Assembly: GCA_934153945.1 (NCBI GenBank)
Contig: CAKPFM010000012.1
Span: 1-31,021 of the forward strand
DNA from: an uncultured Bacilli bacterium
Lineage (GTDB): Bacteria; Bacillota_I; Bacilli_A; RF39; UBA660
Length of the DNA stretch: 31,021 nucleotides
Reading direction: 5' to 3'
Part shown: one piece after another, positions 24,361-31,021 of the stretch
Layout: each line of letters opens with the position of its first letter
How positions within the stretch are numbered: position 1 is the first letter of the stretch
Translations under genes and position numbers: made by a program
Notes under the pieces: generated by a model
Told to the model about the DNA's origin: nothing
Databases searched by the model: none
What the model saw: the letters and a program-made list of their open reading frames with translations, nothing else

Positions 24361-24955
24361 TTATAGTAACGAATTAGAAAAAATAATAAATAATTTAGAT
24401 TATACTCCAACATTACTACTACATAGTTGTTGTGCTCCTTGTAGTAGCTATGTTCTGGATTATCTAAGTAAATACTTCAAAATAACAGTTTTATATTACA
24501 ATCCAAATATATCTCCAAAAGAAGAATATGAAAAAAGAAAACAAGAACAAATTAGACTTATAAATGAAATGTCATTTATTAATAAAGTTGATATGTTAGA
24601 TTGTGATTATGATAATGATTTATTTGAAGAAACTATACATGGTTTAGAACAAGAAATAGAAGGCGGTCCTAGATGTTTTAAATGTTATAGATTACGTTTA
24701 GAAAAGACAGCTGATTTAGCTAAAAAAAATAACTATGATTATTTTGGAACTACTTTAACTGTAAGTCCATATAAAAATAGTCAAAAATTAAATGAAATAG
24801 GAAGCTCTCTAGAAAAAATATATGACATTAAATATCTATATTCTGATTTTAAGAAAAAAGAAGGATATAAAAAATCAATCGAATTTTCTAAAATATATAA
24901 TTTATATAGACAAAATTATTGTGGATGTAAGTATTCAAAAAAAGTATCTGATTAA
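24353..24955 (+). CDS. queH: Epoxyqueuosine reductase QueH
   Basis: The 200-aa product belongs to the QueH (DUF208) family, which reduces epoxyqueuosine to queuosine in tRNA, the last step of the pathway, using a metal and Fe-S site. Conserved cysteines are all present: HSCCAPCS (C26, C27, C30), RCFKCYRLRL (C108, C111) and YCGCKYS (C190, C192). The Gly-Thr-Thr-Leu-Thr-Val-Ser-Pro-Tyr-Lys block is intact. An in-frame GTG at 24344 lies in the likely SD, so ATG 24353 is chosen. It is the last gene of the rbgA operon and converges on lexA. Confidence 0.95.
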   Translation: MINYSNELEKIINNLDYTPTLLLHSCCAPCSSYVLDYLSKYFKITVLYYNPNISPKEEYEKRKQEQIRLINEMSFINKVDMLDCDYDNDLFEETIHGLEQEIEGGPRCFKCYRLRLEKTADLAKKNNYDYFGTTLTVSPYKNSQKLNEIGSSLEKIYDIKYLYSDFKKKEGYKKSIEFSKIYNLYRQNYCGCKYSKKVSD

Positions 24956-24970
24956 GATACTTTTTATATT
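24939..24970. terminator. Bidirectional terminator between queH and lexA
   Basis: AAAAAGTATCT (24939-24949) pairs with AGATACTTTTT (24955-24965) around GATTA. The stem overlaps both gene ends, with an A run on one side and T residues on the other. Confidence 0.8.
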
Positions 24971-25581
24971 TTTCTATATAGTCCAATAGCTTTTCCTAAT
25001 ATAGTTACATTATTTAATATAATTGGATCCATTGTATCATTTTCAGGTTGTAATCTAAAATATCCATCTTCTTTATAAAATGTTTTTAATGTAACTTCAT
25101 TTTCATCAGTCATTGCTACTACTATTTCACCATTACGAGCAGTATTTTGTCTTTCAACAATTACAATATCACCATCTAATATACCTGCATTTATCATACT
25201 ACATCCACTAACATTTAAAGTAAAAACCTCTTTATTTCTAGGAACTAAGTATGATGGAATAGAAAAATATTCATCAGGTCTTTCAATAGCTTCAATAGGA
25301 CTACCAGCAGTAATTTTACCAAGTAGTGGAACATTAACTACATTTTCATCATGATTAGCGTATTCATTTTCTACTAATAATTCAATAGCTCTATTTTTAG
25401 ATTCATCTTTTCTAATAAAACCTTTTTTAGCTAAATTATTTAAATGTGTGTGAATAGTAGCTGGACTAGATAATCCTAAATCTTTTCCAATTTCTCTTAC
25501 TGTAGGTGGGTATCCATGACTAACCATGAATTCTTTTAAATAGTTTAAAATTTCTTCTTGACGTTTAGTTAAACTTTCCAA
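24964..25581 (-). CDS. lexA: SOS repressor LexA
   Basis: The 205-aa product has an N-terminal winged helix (about 1-65, with GYPPTVREIGKDLGLSSPATIHTHL) and a C-terminal self-cleaving peptidase domain. The cleavage site is A92-G93 (TAGSP), the nucleophile S128 (GCSM) and the general base K166 (VTLKTF), with the expected 38-residue spacing. The frame extends to ATG 25602, but that would place AAGGAGG inside the gene. The SD instead fits TTG 25579-25581, giving MESLTKRQEE and the normal length. One of two LexA boxes upstream overlaps its own promoter, consistent with autoregulation. Confidence 0.96.
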   Translation of the reverse strand: MESLTKRQEEILNYLKEFMVSHGYPPTVREIGKDLGLSSPATIHTHLNNLAKKGFIRKDESKNRAIELLVENEYANHDENVVNVPLLGKITAGSPIEAIERPDEYFSIPSYLVPRNKEVFTLNVSGCSMINAGILDGDIVIVERQNTARNGEIVVAMTDENEVTLKTFYKEDGYFRLQPENDTMDPIILNNVTILGKAIGLYRKI

Positions 25582-25611
25582 AAATAAACTCCTCCTTTTC
25601 ATTACAAATCT

Positions 25612-25640
25612 AGTTTAACACATATTTTACGCTTTGTCAA
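25612..25640 (-). promoter_or_regulatory. lexA promoter
   Basis: On the minus strand, TTGACA (25640-25635) and TAAACT (25617-25612) have a 17-bp spacer. The LexA box at 25638-25651 overlaps the -35. Confidence 0.75.
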
Positions 25641-25651
25641 ACAATTGTTCG
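25638..25651. promoter_or_regulatory. LexA box (lexA side)
   Basis: CAAACAATTGTTCG, read on the other strand as CGAACAATTGTTTG, differs by one base from the Gram-positive consensus CGAACNNNNGTTCG. Confidence 0.88.
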
Positions 25652-25669
25652 AAAATTATCAAAAACTTA

Positions 25670-25698
25670 TTGACACGAATAAATGTTCGTGTTATTAT
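25670..25698 (+). promoter_or_regulatory. SOS promoter of the 43-aa ORF
   Basis: TTGACA (25670-25675) and TATTAT (25693-25698) are separated by 17 bp. This is nearly a consensus promoter. Its spacer is filled by a LexA box, so repression should be direct. Confidence 0.85.
25676..25689. promoter_or_regulatory. LexA box (small-ORF side)
   Basis: CGAATAAATGTTCG matches CGAACNNNNGTTCG with one mismatch and lies exactly between the -35 and -10. Confidence 0.88.
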
Positions 25699-25721
25699 TT
25701 AGTTACGAAGGAGGTAATAGT

Positions 25722-25853
25722 ATGAAAGAATTATTAACAAGTAAAGGAGTTATATTATTTTTATTATTTATGGTAGGTATTAGTCATATACAGTCTGAAC
25801 AAATTAAATTAGATTCAGCTAATGACAATAATTCAATAATAATAAATCAATGA
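25722..25853 (+). CDS. SOS-controlled 43-aa single-helix membrane protein (YneA/SosA-position)
   Basis: ATG 25722 follows a perfect AAGGAGG (25708-25714). The ORF encodes MKELLTSKGVILFLLFMVGI then a polar tail to residue 43, ending at TGA. One membrane helix spans about residues 9-21. The outside part would be only about 20 residues, so there is no LysM domain as in B. subtilis YneA. It is transcribed divergently from lexA, with a LexA box in its promoter. That is the arrangement of yneA in Bacillus and sosA in Staphylococcus, SOS-induced inhibitors of division. A division inhibitor is therefore the best inference, and a small membrane toxin is an alternative. No antitoxin is seen. Confidence 0.8.
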   Translation: MKELLTSKGVILFLLFMVGISHIQSEQIKLDSANDNNSIIINQ

Positions 25854-25883
25854 TTGAAATAAGTAATACATGTATGCTATAAT
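25854..25883 (+). promoter_or_regulatory. Promoter of the small multidrug export protein gene
   Basis: TTGAAA (25854-25859), an 18-bp spacer and TATAAT (25878-25883) preceded by TGC (extended -10). The predicted start is within about 10 bases of ATG 25899, so the leader is just the SD. Confidence 0.75.
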
Positions 25884-25898
25884 TAACAAGGTGATAAT

Positions 25899-26414
25899 AT
25901 GACAGAAAAACTTGTAAATGCAGTAGTGGGATTATTTTCGGGAATAACTGGAATGGCTTTTGGAAAAGAAATAATGGTATTTATAATATCATTAATGCCA
26001 ATATTAGAATTAAGAGGTGGCTTACTTGCAGCTTCATTAATTGGTTTAGATCCACTTCCAAGTTATATAATTTCAATAATAGGAAACATTCTACCAATAC
26101 CATTTATATTATGGTTTATGGGTTCTATCTTAAAATGGATGCATGGCAAAAAACATTTAGATAAATTTGCTACTTGGTTAGATAAAAAGGTAGAAAAGAA
26201 TAGATCAAAAATAGAAAATGTAGGATTTTGGGGATTAGTAATATTTGTAGGAATTCCGCTTCCAGGAACAGGAGCTTGGACAGGATGTTTAATAGCTTCA
26301 GTGTTACAAATGGATAAGAAAAAGTCTTTCCTAGCAGCTACATTAGGTGTTATTATGGCAAGTATTATAATGATGTTTATATCATTTGGTTTATTAAAAG
26401 GAATTATTGGTTAA
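25899..26414 (+). CDS. Small multidrug export family protein (PF06695/COG2426)
   Basis: This 171-aa membrane protein has hydrophobic segments at about 25-45, 53-75, 108-130 and 142-168. The family signatures are MPILELRGGLLAASLIG and VIFVGIPLPGTGAWTGCLIAS, the paired PxPGTGAWTG-type turn of this COG. The family name suggests drug export, but its transport role is poorly established. SD AAGGTGAT lies directly before ATG. It has its own promoter, so it is not part of the SOS unit upstream except by read-through. Confidence 0.9.
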   Translation: MTEKLVNAVVGLFSGITGMAFGKEIMVFIISLMPILELRGGLLAASLIGLDPLPSYIISIIGNILPIPFILWFMGSILKWMHGKKHLDKFATWLDKKVEKNRSKIENVGFWGLVIFVGIPLPGTGAWTGCLIASVLQMDKKKSFLAATLGVIMASIIMMFISFGLLKGIIG

Positions 26415-26423
26415 ATTCTTTTT

Positions 26424-26453
26424 TTGTTTAATTTTTAAAAATTATGGTATAAT
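26424..26453 (+). promoter_or_regulatory. uvrA promoter
   Basis: TTGTTT (26424-26429), an 18-bp spacer and TATAAT (26448-26453) preceded by TGG (extended -10). No LexA-box-like sequence lies in or near it. Confidence 0.7.
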
Positions 26454-26476
26454 ATTAAACGATTTGGAGGTATTTT

Positions 26477-29290
26477 ATGGATAAAATAATTATAAAAGGA
26501 GCAAGAGAAAATAATTTAAAAAATGTATCACTAGAACTACCTAAAAACAAACTTATTGTTATGACAGGAGTAAGTGGTAGTGGTAAATCAAGTCTAGCAT
26601 TTGATACTATATATGCTGAAGGACAAAGAAGATATGTAGAAAGTTTGTCAGCATATGCTAGACAATTTTTAGGCGGTTCAGAAAAGCCAGATGTAGATAG
26701 TATAGAAGGACTATCCCCATCTATAAGTATAGATCAAAAAAGTACTAATAAAAACCCAAGAAGTACAGTTGGAACGGTAACTGAAATATATGATTATTTA
26801 AGACTATTATTTGCAAGAATTGGTGTACCTTATTGTCCAAAACATAATAAGCCTATAACAAGTCAAAGTATTGAAGAAATGACTAATCAAGTACTAGAAC
26901 TAGAATTAAATACTAAAATAAGGGTACTAAGTCCTGTAGTACATGGAGAAAAAGGAACACATAAAGATTTATTAGAAAATTTAAAAAAAGACGGATATGT
27001 AAGAGTTAGAGTTGATGGAAATGAATACGATTTAACAGAAAATATAGAATTAGAAAAAACAAAAAAACATAATATAGATGTTATTATTGATAGATTAATT
27101 ATAAAAGATGGAATTAGAAGTAGATTATATGAATCAATTGAAATAGCATCTAAACTAGCTAAAGGAAAAGTAGTAATAGATGTAATAGGTGATAAAGAAT
27201 TTTTAATGAGCGAATCATATGCTTGTCCAGAATGTGATTTTTCATTACCAGAACTAGAACCAAGACTATTTTCTTTTAATGCCCCATATGGAGCTTGTCC
27301 AGATTGTAAAGGATTAGGAATAAAATATAAACTAGATGAAGATTTATTAATTAGAAATAAAGATTTAAGTATCAATGAAGGAGCTATAGTAGCAATCAAT
27401 ATAGATGATACAAATAATATTACATATACAGAATTAAAAGCAACTTGTGATTTCTATCATATAGATATGGATAAACCTATTAATAAATTAAAAAGGGAAG
27501 AATTAAATATAATTTTATATGGTTCAAAAGATGTAATAGAATTTAACTATGTATCAAAAAATGGAAACACTAGAAAAACAAAAAATTACTATGAAGGTGT
27601 TATAACTAATTTAGAAAGAAGATATATAGAAACAAAAAGTACATGGATAAGAGAGTGGATAGAAGGATATATGACTGAATCAGTTTGTCCAACTTGTCAT
27701 GGAGCTCGTTTAAATGAAGCTGTTTTATCAGTAAAAATAAACAAAAAAAACATCTATGTAGTAACTAAATTAAGTATTAGAGATTTATATCAATTCCTAA
27801 CTAATTTAAAACTAACTAAAACAGAAGAAGAAATAGCTGCAATGATAATTAAAGAAATATCATCAAGATTAGAATTCTTAATAAATGTAGGACTAGACTA
27901 TTTAACACTAGATAGAAGTGCTGGAACACTAAGTGGAGGAGAAGCACAACGTATTCGATTAGCAACCCAAATTGGTTCAAGATTAACAGGAGTTCTATAT
28001 GTATTAGATGAACCAAGTATTGGATTACACCAAAGAGATAATCAAAGACTAATAAATTCAATGTTAGAAATGAGAGATTTAGGAAATACTTTAATAGTTG
28101 TAGAACATGATACTGATACAATGTTACAAGCAGATTACTTAGTAGATATAGGACCGGGAGCAGGATTACATGGTGGTAATGTAGTAGCGGCAGGAACACC
28201 AGAAGAAGTAATGAAAAACAAAAATAGCTTAACTGGAAAATATCTAACAGGTGAAGAAAAAATAGAAGTACCACAAACTAGAAGAAAAGGAAATAAAAAA
28301 TATCTAGAGATAAAAGGTTGTAAAGAAAACAATCTAAAAAATATAGATGTTAAAATACCTCTTGGAACATTTACTTGTGTAACAGGAGTAAGTGGTAGTG
28401 GTAAATCTACTTTAGTTAATGAAATACTATATAAAGTAGTTGCGAATAACTTATATTCTTCAAAAGAAAAACCAGGAAATTATAAAAGTGTAAAAGGATT
28501 AGAAAATATTGATAAAGTAATAGATATTACTCAAACTCCAATAGGAAGAACACCAAGAAGTAATCCAGCAACTTATACAGGAGTATTTGACGATATAAGA
28601 GATGTATTCACAGAAACAAAAGAAGCTAAAATAAGAGGATATGAAAAAGGAAGATTTTCATTCAATGTAAAAGGTGGAAGATGTGAAGCCTGTTGGGGTG
28701 ATGGTGTTAAAAAAATAGAAATGCACTTTTTACCAGATGTATATGTACCTTGTGAAGTATGTGGTGGAACAAGATATAATAAAGAAACACTAGAAGTAAA
28801 ATTTAAAGATAAAAATATATATGAAGTACTAGAAATGAGAGTAGAAGAAGCTTTAGAATTTTTCGATGCTTTTCCAAAAATAAAAAACAAATTACAAATG
28901 TTATGTGATGTAGGATTATCATATATAAAATTAGGTCAACCAGCTCCTACTTTAAGTGGAGGAGAAGCAGCTCGTATTAAATTAGCCAAAGAACTTCAAA
29001 AAAAGCCTACTGGAAAAAGTTTATTTATACTAGATGAACCAACTACAGGATTACATTCAGATGATATTAAAAAATTATTAGTTATACTAAATAGAATAGT
29101 AGATAGTGGAAACACTGTACTTGTAATAGAACATAACTTAGATGTAATTAAAGTAGCTGACTATATTATTGACTTAGGTCCAGAAGGTGGAGATTTAGGT
29201 GGTAATATAGTGGCAACAGGTACACCAGAAGAAATAGCTAATGTTGAGACAAGTTATACAGGTGAGTATTTAAAAAAATATTTAAAATAA
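26477..29290 (+). CDS. uvrA: Excinuclease ABC subunit UvrA
   Basis: The 937-aa damage-sensing ATPase of nucleotide excision repair has normal length. It carries two ABC ATPase modules: Walker A GVSGSGKSS (31-39) with LSGGEAQRIRLA, and GVSGSGKST (637-645) with LSGGEAARIKLA. Zinc-binding cysteines occur in CPECDFSLPEL...CPDCKG and in GRCEACWGDG...CEVCGG (normally CEACRGDG). SD TTGGAGG supports ATG 26477. Unlike many bacteria, uvrB is not adjacent and no LexA box precedes it. Confidence 0.98.
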   Translation: MDKIIIKGARENNLKNVSLELPKNKLIVMTGVSGSGKSSLAFDTIYAEGQRRYVESLSAYARQFLGGSEKPDVDSIEGLSPSISIDQKSTNKNPRSTVGTVTEIYDYLRLLFARIGVPYCPKHNKPITSQSIEEMTNQVLELELNTKIRVLSPVVHGEKGTHKDLLENLKKDGYVRVRVDGNEYDLTENIELEKTKKHNIDVIIDRLIIKDGIRSRLYESIEIASKLAKGKVVIDVIGDKEFLMSESYACPECDFSLPELEPRLFSFNAPYGACPDCKGLGIKYKLDEDLLIRNKDLSINEGAIVAINIDDTNNITYTELKATCDFYHIDMDKPINKLKREELNIILYGSKDVIEFNYVSKNGNTRKTKNYYEGVITNLERRYIETKSTWIREWIEGYMTESVCPTCHGARLNEAVLSVKINKKNIYVVTKLSIRDLYQFLTNLKLTKTEEEIAAMIIKEISSRLEFLINVGLDYLTLDRSAGTLSGGEAQRIRLATQIGSRLTGVLYVLDEPSIGLHQRDNQRLINSMLEMRDLGNTLIVVEHDTDTMLQADYLVDIGPGAGLHGGNVVAAGTPEEVMKNKNSLTGKYLTGEEKIEVPQTRRKGNKKYLEIKGCKENNLKNIDVKIPLGTFTCVTGVSGSGKSTLVNEILYKVVANNLYSSKEKPGNYKSVKGLENIDKVIDITQTPIGRTPRSNPATYTGVFDDIRDVFTETKEAKIRGYEKGRFSFNVKGGRCEACWGDGVKKIEMHFLPDVYVPCEVCGGTRYNKETLEVKFKDKNIYEVLEMRVEEALEFFDAFPKIKNKLQMLCDVGLSYIKLGQPAPTLSGGEAARIKLAKELQKKPTGKSLFILDEPTTGLHSDDIKKLLVILNRIVDSGNTVLVIEHNLDVIKVADYIIDLGPEGGDLGGNIVATGTPEEIANVETSYTGEYLKKYLK

Positions 29291-29291
29291 T

Positions 29292-29324
29292 AAAAAGCGA
29301 CAAAATAATAGTTCGCTTTTTTTT
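29292..29324 (+). terminator. Rho-independent terminator of uvrA
   Basis: AAAAAGCGA (29292-29300) pairs with TCGCTTTTT (29313-29321) around a 12-base loop. The T run continues to 29324. Confidence 0.8.
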
Positions 29325-29344
29325 AAAATATAAATGGTGATAAT

Positions 29345-29791
29345 ATGAGAAAATACTATTTGTTTATCATAAAAGATGAATATTATAATAAATATAGATA
29401 TAGTCCATATTTATTATATAAGGCACTATACTATTTATATAAAATGAATAAATATGATTTAGAAAATGGATTATACTTATATAATAAATTTTGTAATATA
29501 ATAAGTAAAAATGTAATTCTAAATTATATTAAAAATAAATTTGAATATATAAACTATTCAAAAAAAATAATAAGATTAAACTCAGTACTAGAAAAAACAT
29601 ATATTCAAGTAAATTATTCAAGTATCATTATTTTAACTAATGTAAATAGCCCTTATATATTTAAAATATTAAATATATATAATAAAAAAATATTTGTTTG
29701 TGATTTTAATAATAGAGATTATTTCTTCCTAAAAGATTCCATAAATGGTAAATTAAATAGTACAAAAACATATAATAAATTAGGTGGTTGA
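29345..29791 (+). CDS. sirA: SirA-like protein (sporulation inhibitor of DNA replication)
   Basis: The 148-aa product equals B. subtilis SirA in length and shares its layout. It begins MRKYYLFIIKDEYYNKYRYS (SirA: YYTYLIKEEFANHYFGRE) and ends with an 'IFVCDFNNRDYFFLKD' block like SirA's 'FLAMDFNSKRYGWL'. It is Tyr-, Asn- and Lys-rich with no membrane segment. SirA binds DnaA and blocks replication initiation in sporulating cells. The assignment is by motif memory and should be treated as probable. SD GGTGATAAT precedes ATG. The TGA stop overlaps the SD-to-start region of ylbD. Confidence 0.6.
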   Translation: MRKYYLFIIKDEYYNKYRYSPYLLYKALYYLYKMNKYDLENGLYLYNKFCNIISKNVILNYIKNKFEYINYSKKIIRLNSVLEKTYIQVNYSSIIILTNVNSPYIFKILNIYNKKIFVCDFNNRDYFFLKDSINGKLNSTKTYNKLGG

Positions 29792-29792
29792 T

Positions 29793-30155
29793 ATGGGTAA
29801 GATAGAATTTAAGGAATTTGTTAAAAAAAATCCTAATTTATATAAATTTGTAAAAAACAACGAAATGACTTGGCAAAAATTTTATGAAATGTATGACATG
29901 TATGGAGAAGATAGCGAAGTTTGGAATGAATATAAAGAATATAAACAAAATACTGTAAAAAAAGAAGTAGTAAGTGCTGGTGTTTTAAGTGAATTTGTAA
30001 ATTGGTTTAAAACATTAAACTTAGATGAAGTACAAGATGGTTTAAATAGTGTGGGTAGAGTAATAAGTGTTTTACAAGATTTTGGTACTTCAAATAATTC
30101 AAGTACTGAAACAACTTATAAACCAAGACCCATATATAAACACTTTGAAGATTAA
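29793..30155 (+). CDS. ylbD: YlbD-family (putative spore coat) protein
   Basis: The 120-aa product matches the YlbD_coat family opening: EFKEFVKKNPNLYKFVKNNEMTWQKFYEMYDMYGEDSEVW resembles B. subtilis 'EFKEFVRKHP...KTWQDLYEDWYLLGEED'. The C-terminal half is variable, ending in a Ser/Thr-rich linker and KPRPIYKHFED. An in-frame GTG at 29784 lies in the SD AGGTGG, so ATG 29793 is used. Its stop overlaps the start of ylbE (TAATG). The ylbD-ylbE-rsmD order follows Bacillus, with ylbF and ylbG lost. Confidence 0.88.
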   Translation: MGKIEFKEFVKKNPNLYKFVKNNEMTWQKFYEMYDMYGEDSEVWNEYKEYKQNTVKKEVVSAGVLSEFVNWFKTLNLDEVQDGLNSVGRVISVLQDFGTSNNSSTETTYKPRPIYKHFED

Positions 30156-30379
30156 TGACTTTAGAATTACAATTTAAAATAAAAAATAACCCATACTATT
30201 TAAGATATTTAAGAGAAAACTCTATATGGTATAAATACTTAAATAGAAATCCAGAAATGTTTAAAACTTTTGAAGAAGAGGTAAAAGATAAATATGAATT
30301 AAGACCAAGTTATAAAATAAGCAAAGCATTAGATACAATAACTATGTTACAAAATGTTATGTCTACACTAAATAAGTGA
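30155..30379 (+). CDS. ylbE: YlbE-like protein
   Basis: The 74-aa product matches the YlbE-like family in length and pattern: 'KNNPYYLRYLRENSIWYKYLNRNPEMFKTFEEEVKDKYELRPSYKISK' parallels B. subtilis 'KKPELRQFIREQPKWYRILSRHPAELSAFERAALHHYEKTIPHRVQK'. It is a small soluble helical protein of unknown function. It is translationally coupled to ylbD by a 1-base stop/start overlap. Confidence 0.85.
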   Translation: MTLELQFKIKNNPYYLRYLRENSIWYKYLNRNPEMFKTFEEEVKDKYELRPSYKISKALDTITMLQNVMSTLNK

Positions 30380-30385
30380 TATAAT
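30377..30385 (+). promoter_or_regulatory. Extended -10 element before rsmD
   Basis: TGATATAAT overlaps the ylbE stop and lies only 17 bases before ATG 30403. It implies a near-minimal leader consisting of the SD GGTGAT. The -35 is weak. Confidence 0.5.
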
Positions 30386-30402
30386 ATATTTGGTGATTAA
30401 TT

Positions 30403-30927
30403 ATGAGAATTATAAGTGGAAAATATAAAGGAAAAAAACTAGATGGTTTTGATATTGAAGGAACAAGACCAACAATGGATAGAGTAAAGGAATCATTGTT
30501 TGGAATAATTCAAAATAATTTAAAAGATAGTATTTGTTTAGATTTATTTGCTGGAAGTGGTTCACTTGGTATAGAAGCTTTAAGTAATGGAGCAAGTATT
30601 TGTTACTTTGTAGATAAAAATAAACAAATATTAAATATATTAAAAAATAACTTAAAAGGAATAGAAAATAGTATTCTAATAGAAAAAGATTATTTAATGG
30701 CTTTAGAAGAATTAAAAACAAAAAAATTTGATATTATTTTTCTAGATCCTCCATATAAATATAACTTAATAACTCCATCAATACAAAAAATAATGGAATT
30801 TGATATGTTAAATAAAGATGGAATAATTGTTTGTGAATATGAAAATGAAGATATAAAATGTGACTTAAAACTATTAAAAACTAAAAAATATGGTTCAAAA
30901 AACATAAAAATATACAAAAATGAATAA
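30403..30927 (+). CDS. rsmD: 16S rRNA (guanine-N2) methyltransferase RsmD
   Basis: The 174-aa product methylates G966 (E. coli numbering) of 16S rRNA. It carries MRIISGKYKGKKL, the TRPTMDRVKESLFGII signature, SAM motif I LDLFAGSGSLGIEALSNGA and the catalytic DPPY in FDIIFLDPPYKYN. Length is close to normal (about 180-190). SD GGTGATTAA precedes ATG. It is the rsmD of the ylb cluster; the usual next gene, coaD, is absent here, and a terminator and a probable RNA gene follow instead. Confidence 0.96.
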   Translation: MRIISGKYKGKKLDGFDIEGTRPTMDRVKESLFGIIQNNLKDSICLDLFAGSGSLGIEALSNGASICYFVDKNKQILNILKNNLKGIENSILIEKDYLMALEELKTKKFDIIFLDPPYKYNLITPSIQKIMEFDMLNKDGIIVCEYENEDIKCDLKLLKTKKYGSKNIKIYKNE

Positions 30928-30964
30928 AAATTTAAAATTTATTCATTTCCTAAATTGAAATTTG

Positions 30965-30991
30965 AACCGCACCACAAAGGTGTGGTTTTTT
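30965..30991 (+). terminator. Rho-independent terminator of rsmD
   Basis: AACCGCACC (30965-30973) pairs with GGTGTGGTT (30979-30987, one G-U) around ACAAA. T residues run to 30991. Confidence 0.85.
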
Positions 30992-31003
30992 GATACAATA
31001 AAA

Positions 31004-31021
31004 GAGCCCACCCGGCCAGGA
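31004..31021 (+). ncRNA. ffs: Possible 5' end of the small SRP RNA (4.5S-like), cut by the window
   Basis: The last 18 bases are far richer in G+C than everything around them. They end ACCCGGCCAGGA, which resembles the 5' strand of SRP RNA domain IV (GGYCAGG before the GGAA tetraloop). An extended -10, TGATACAAT (30991-30999), lies at the right distance, and no start codon or SD follows. Only the 5' strand is visible, so the call is tentative. Confidence 0.45.

Noticed and set aside
27849..28274. 141-aa minus-strand frame opposite uvrA
   Set aside because: It is a Leu/His-rich antisense shadow of the conserved UvrA coding sequence.
1..31021. Mycoplasma-type code (TGA as Trp)
   Set aside because: Trp is TGG throughout, and TGA acts as the stop of several genes, such as the sigma-factor, sirA-like and 43-aa ORFs.
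1..31021. CRISPR array, IS transposase, tRNA or rRNA genes
   Set aside because: No regularly spaced repeats, transposase frames with inverted ends, or tRNA-like GC-rich cloverleaf sequences were found on either strand.

Overview
The window is AT-rich (roughly a quarter G+C) and gene-dense. It uses the standard bacterial code: TGG is Trp and TGA ends several genes. Gene content points to a low-GC Gram-positive of class Bacilli, probably a small-genome uncultured gut-type lineage near the Mollicutes. The markers are a T-box leader, RbgA, MrnC, LexA, a SigH-like sigma factor, and a SirA-like, YlbD, YlbE, RsmD cluster. The lineage assignment is inference.

Layout. 1-2070: tail of a broken-off gene and a large three-helix surface protein with a beta-helix-like exterior. 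2080-5922: two-gene operon of a pyruvate-kinase homologue and a GH31 homologue, both altered at active-site positions. 5926-7024: site-2 protease RseP. 7026-11411: Phe T-box operon (alpha/beta hydrolase, pheS, pheT). 11397-12836: HAD protein and lipoprotein, with a 33-bp direct repeat before each. 12824-13576: murI on the minus strand.

13580-20230 is an accessory, decaying region. It holds an unknown protein with a weak ADP-ribosyltransferase-like N-terminus, a frameshifted unknown gene, a 37-aa ORF overlapping an ABC exporter, and a decayed second copy of the murI 5' half with its upstream region. It also holds a CYTH-like protein, a second HAD protein and a broken rhuM copy fused to a remnant of the rbgA start. 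An intact rhuM follows at 20232.

21270-24955 is a tight housekeeping operon, rbgA-mrnC-rlmB-sigH-like-PF06541-queH, with several overlaps. It converges on lexA. The lexA upstream region carries two LexA boxes. One sits inside a near-consensus promoter driving a 43-aa single-helix protein, placed like the SOS division inhibitors YneA and SosA. Then come a small-multidrug-export family protein, uvrA, and sirA-like/ylbD/ylbE/rsmD. The last 18 bases look like the start of the small SRP RNA.

The most noteworthy signals are the SOS-controlled micro-protein, the pseudoenzyme-like pyk/GH31 pair, and repeated neighbour-derived duplications flanking accessory genes.
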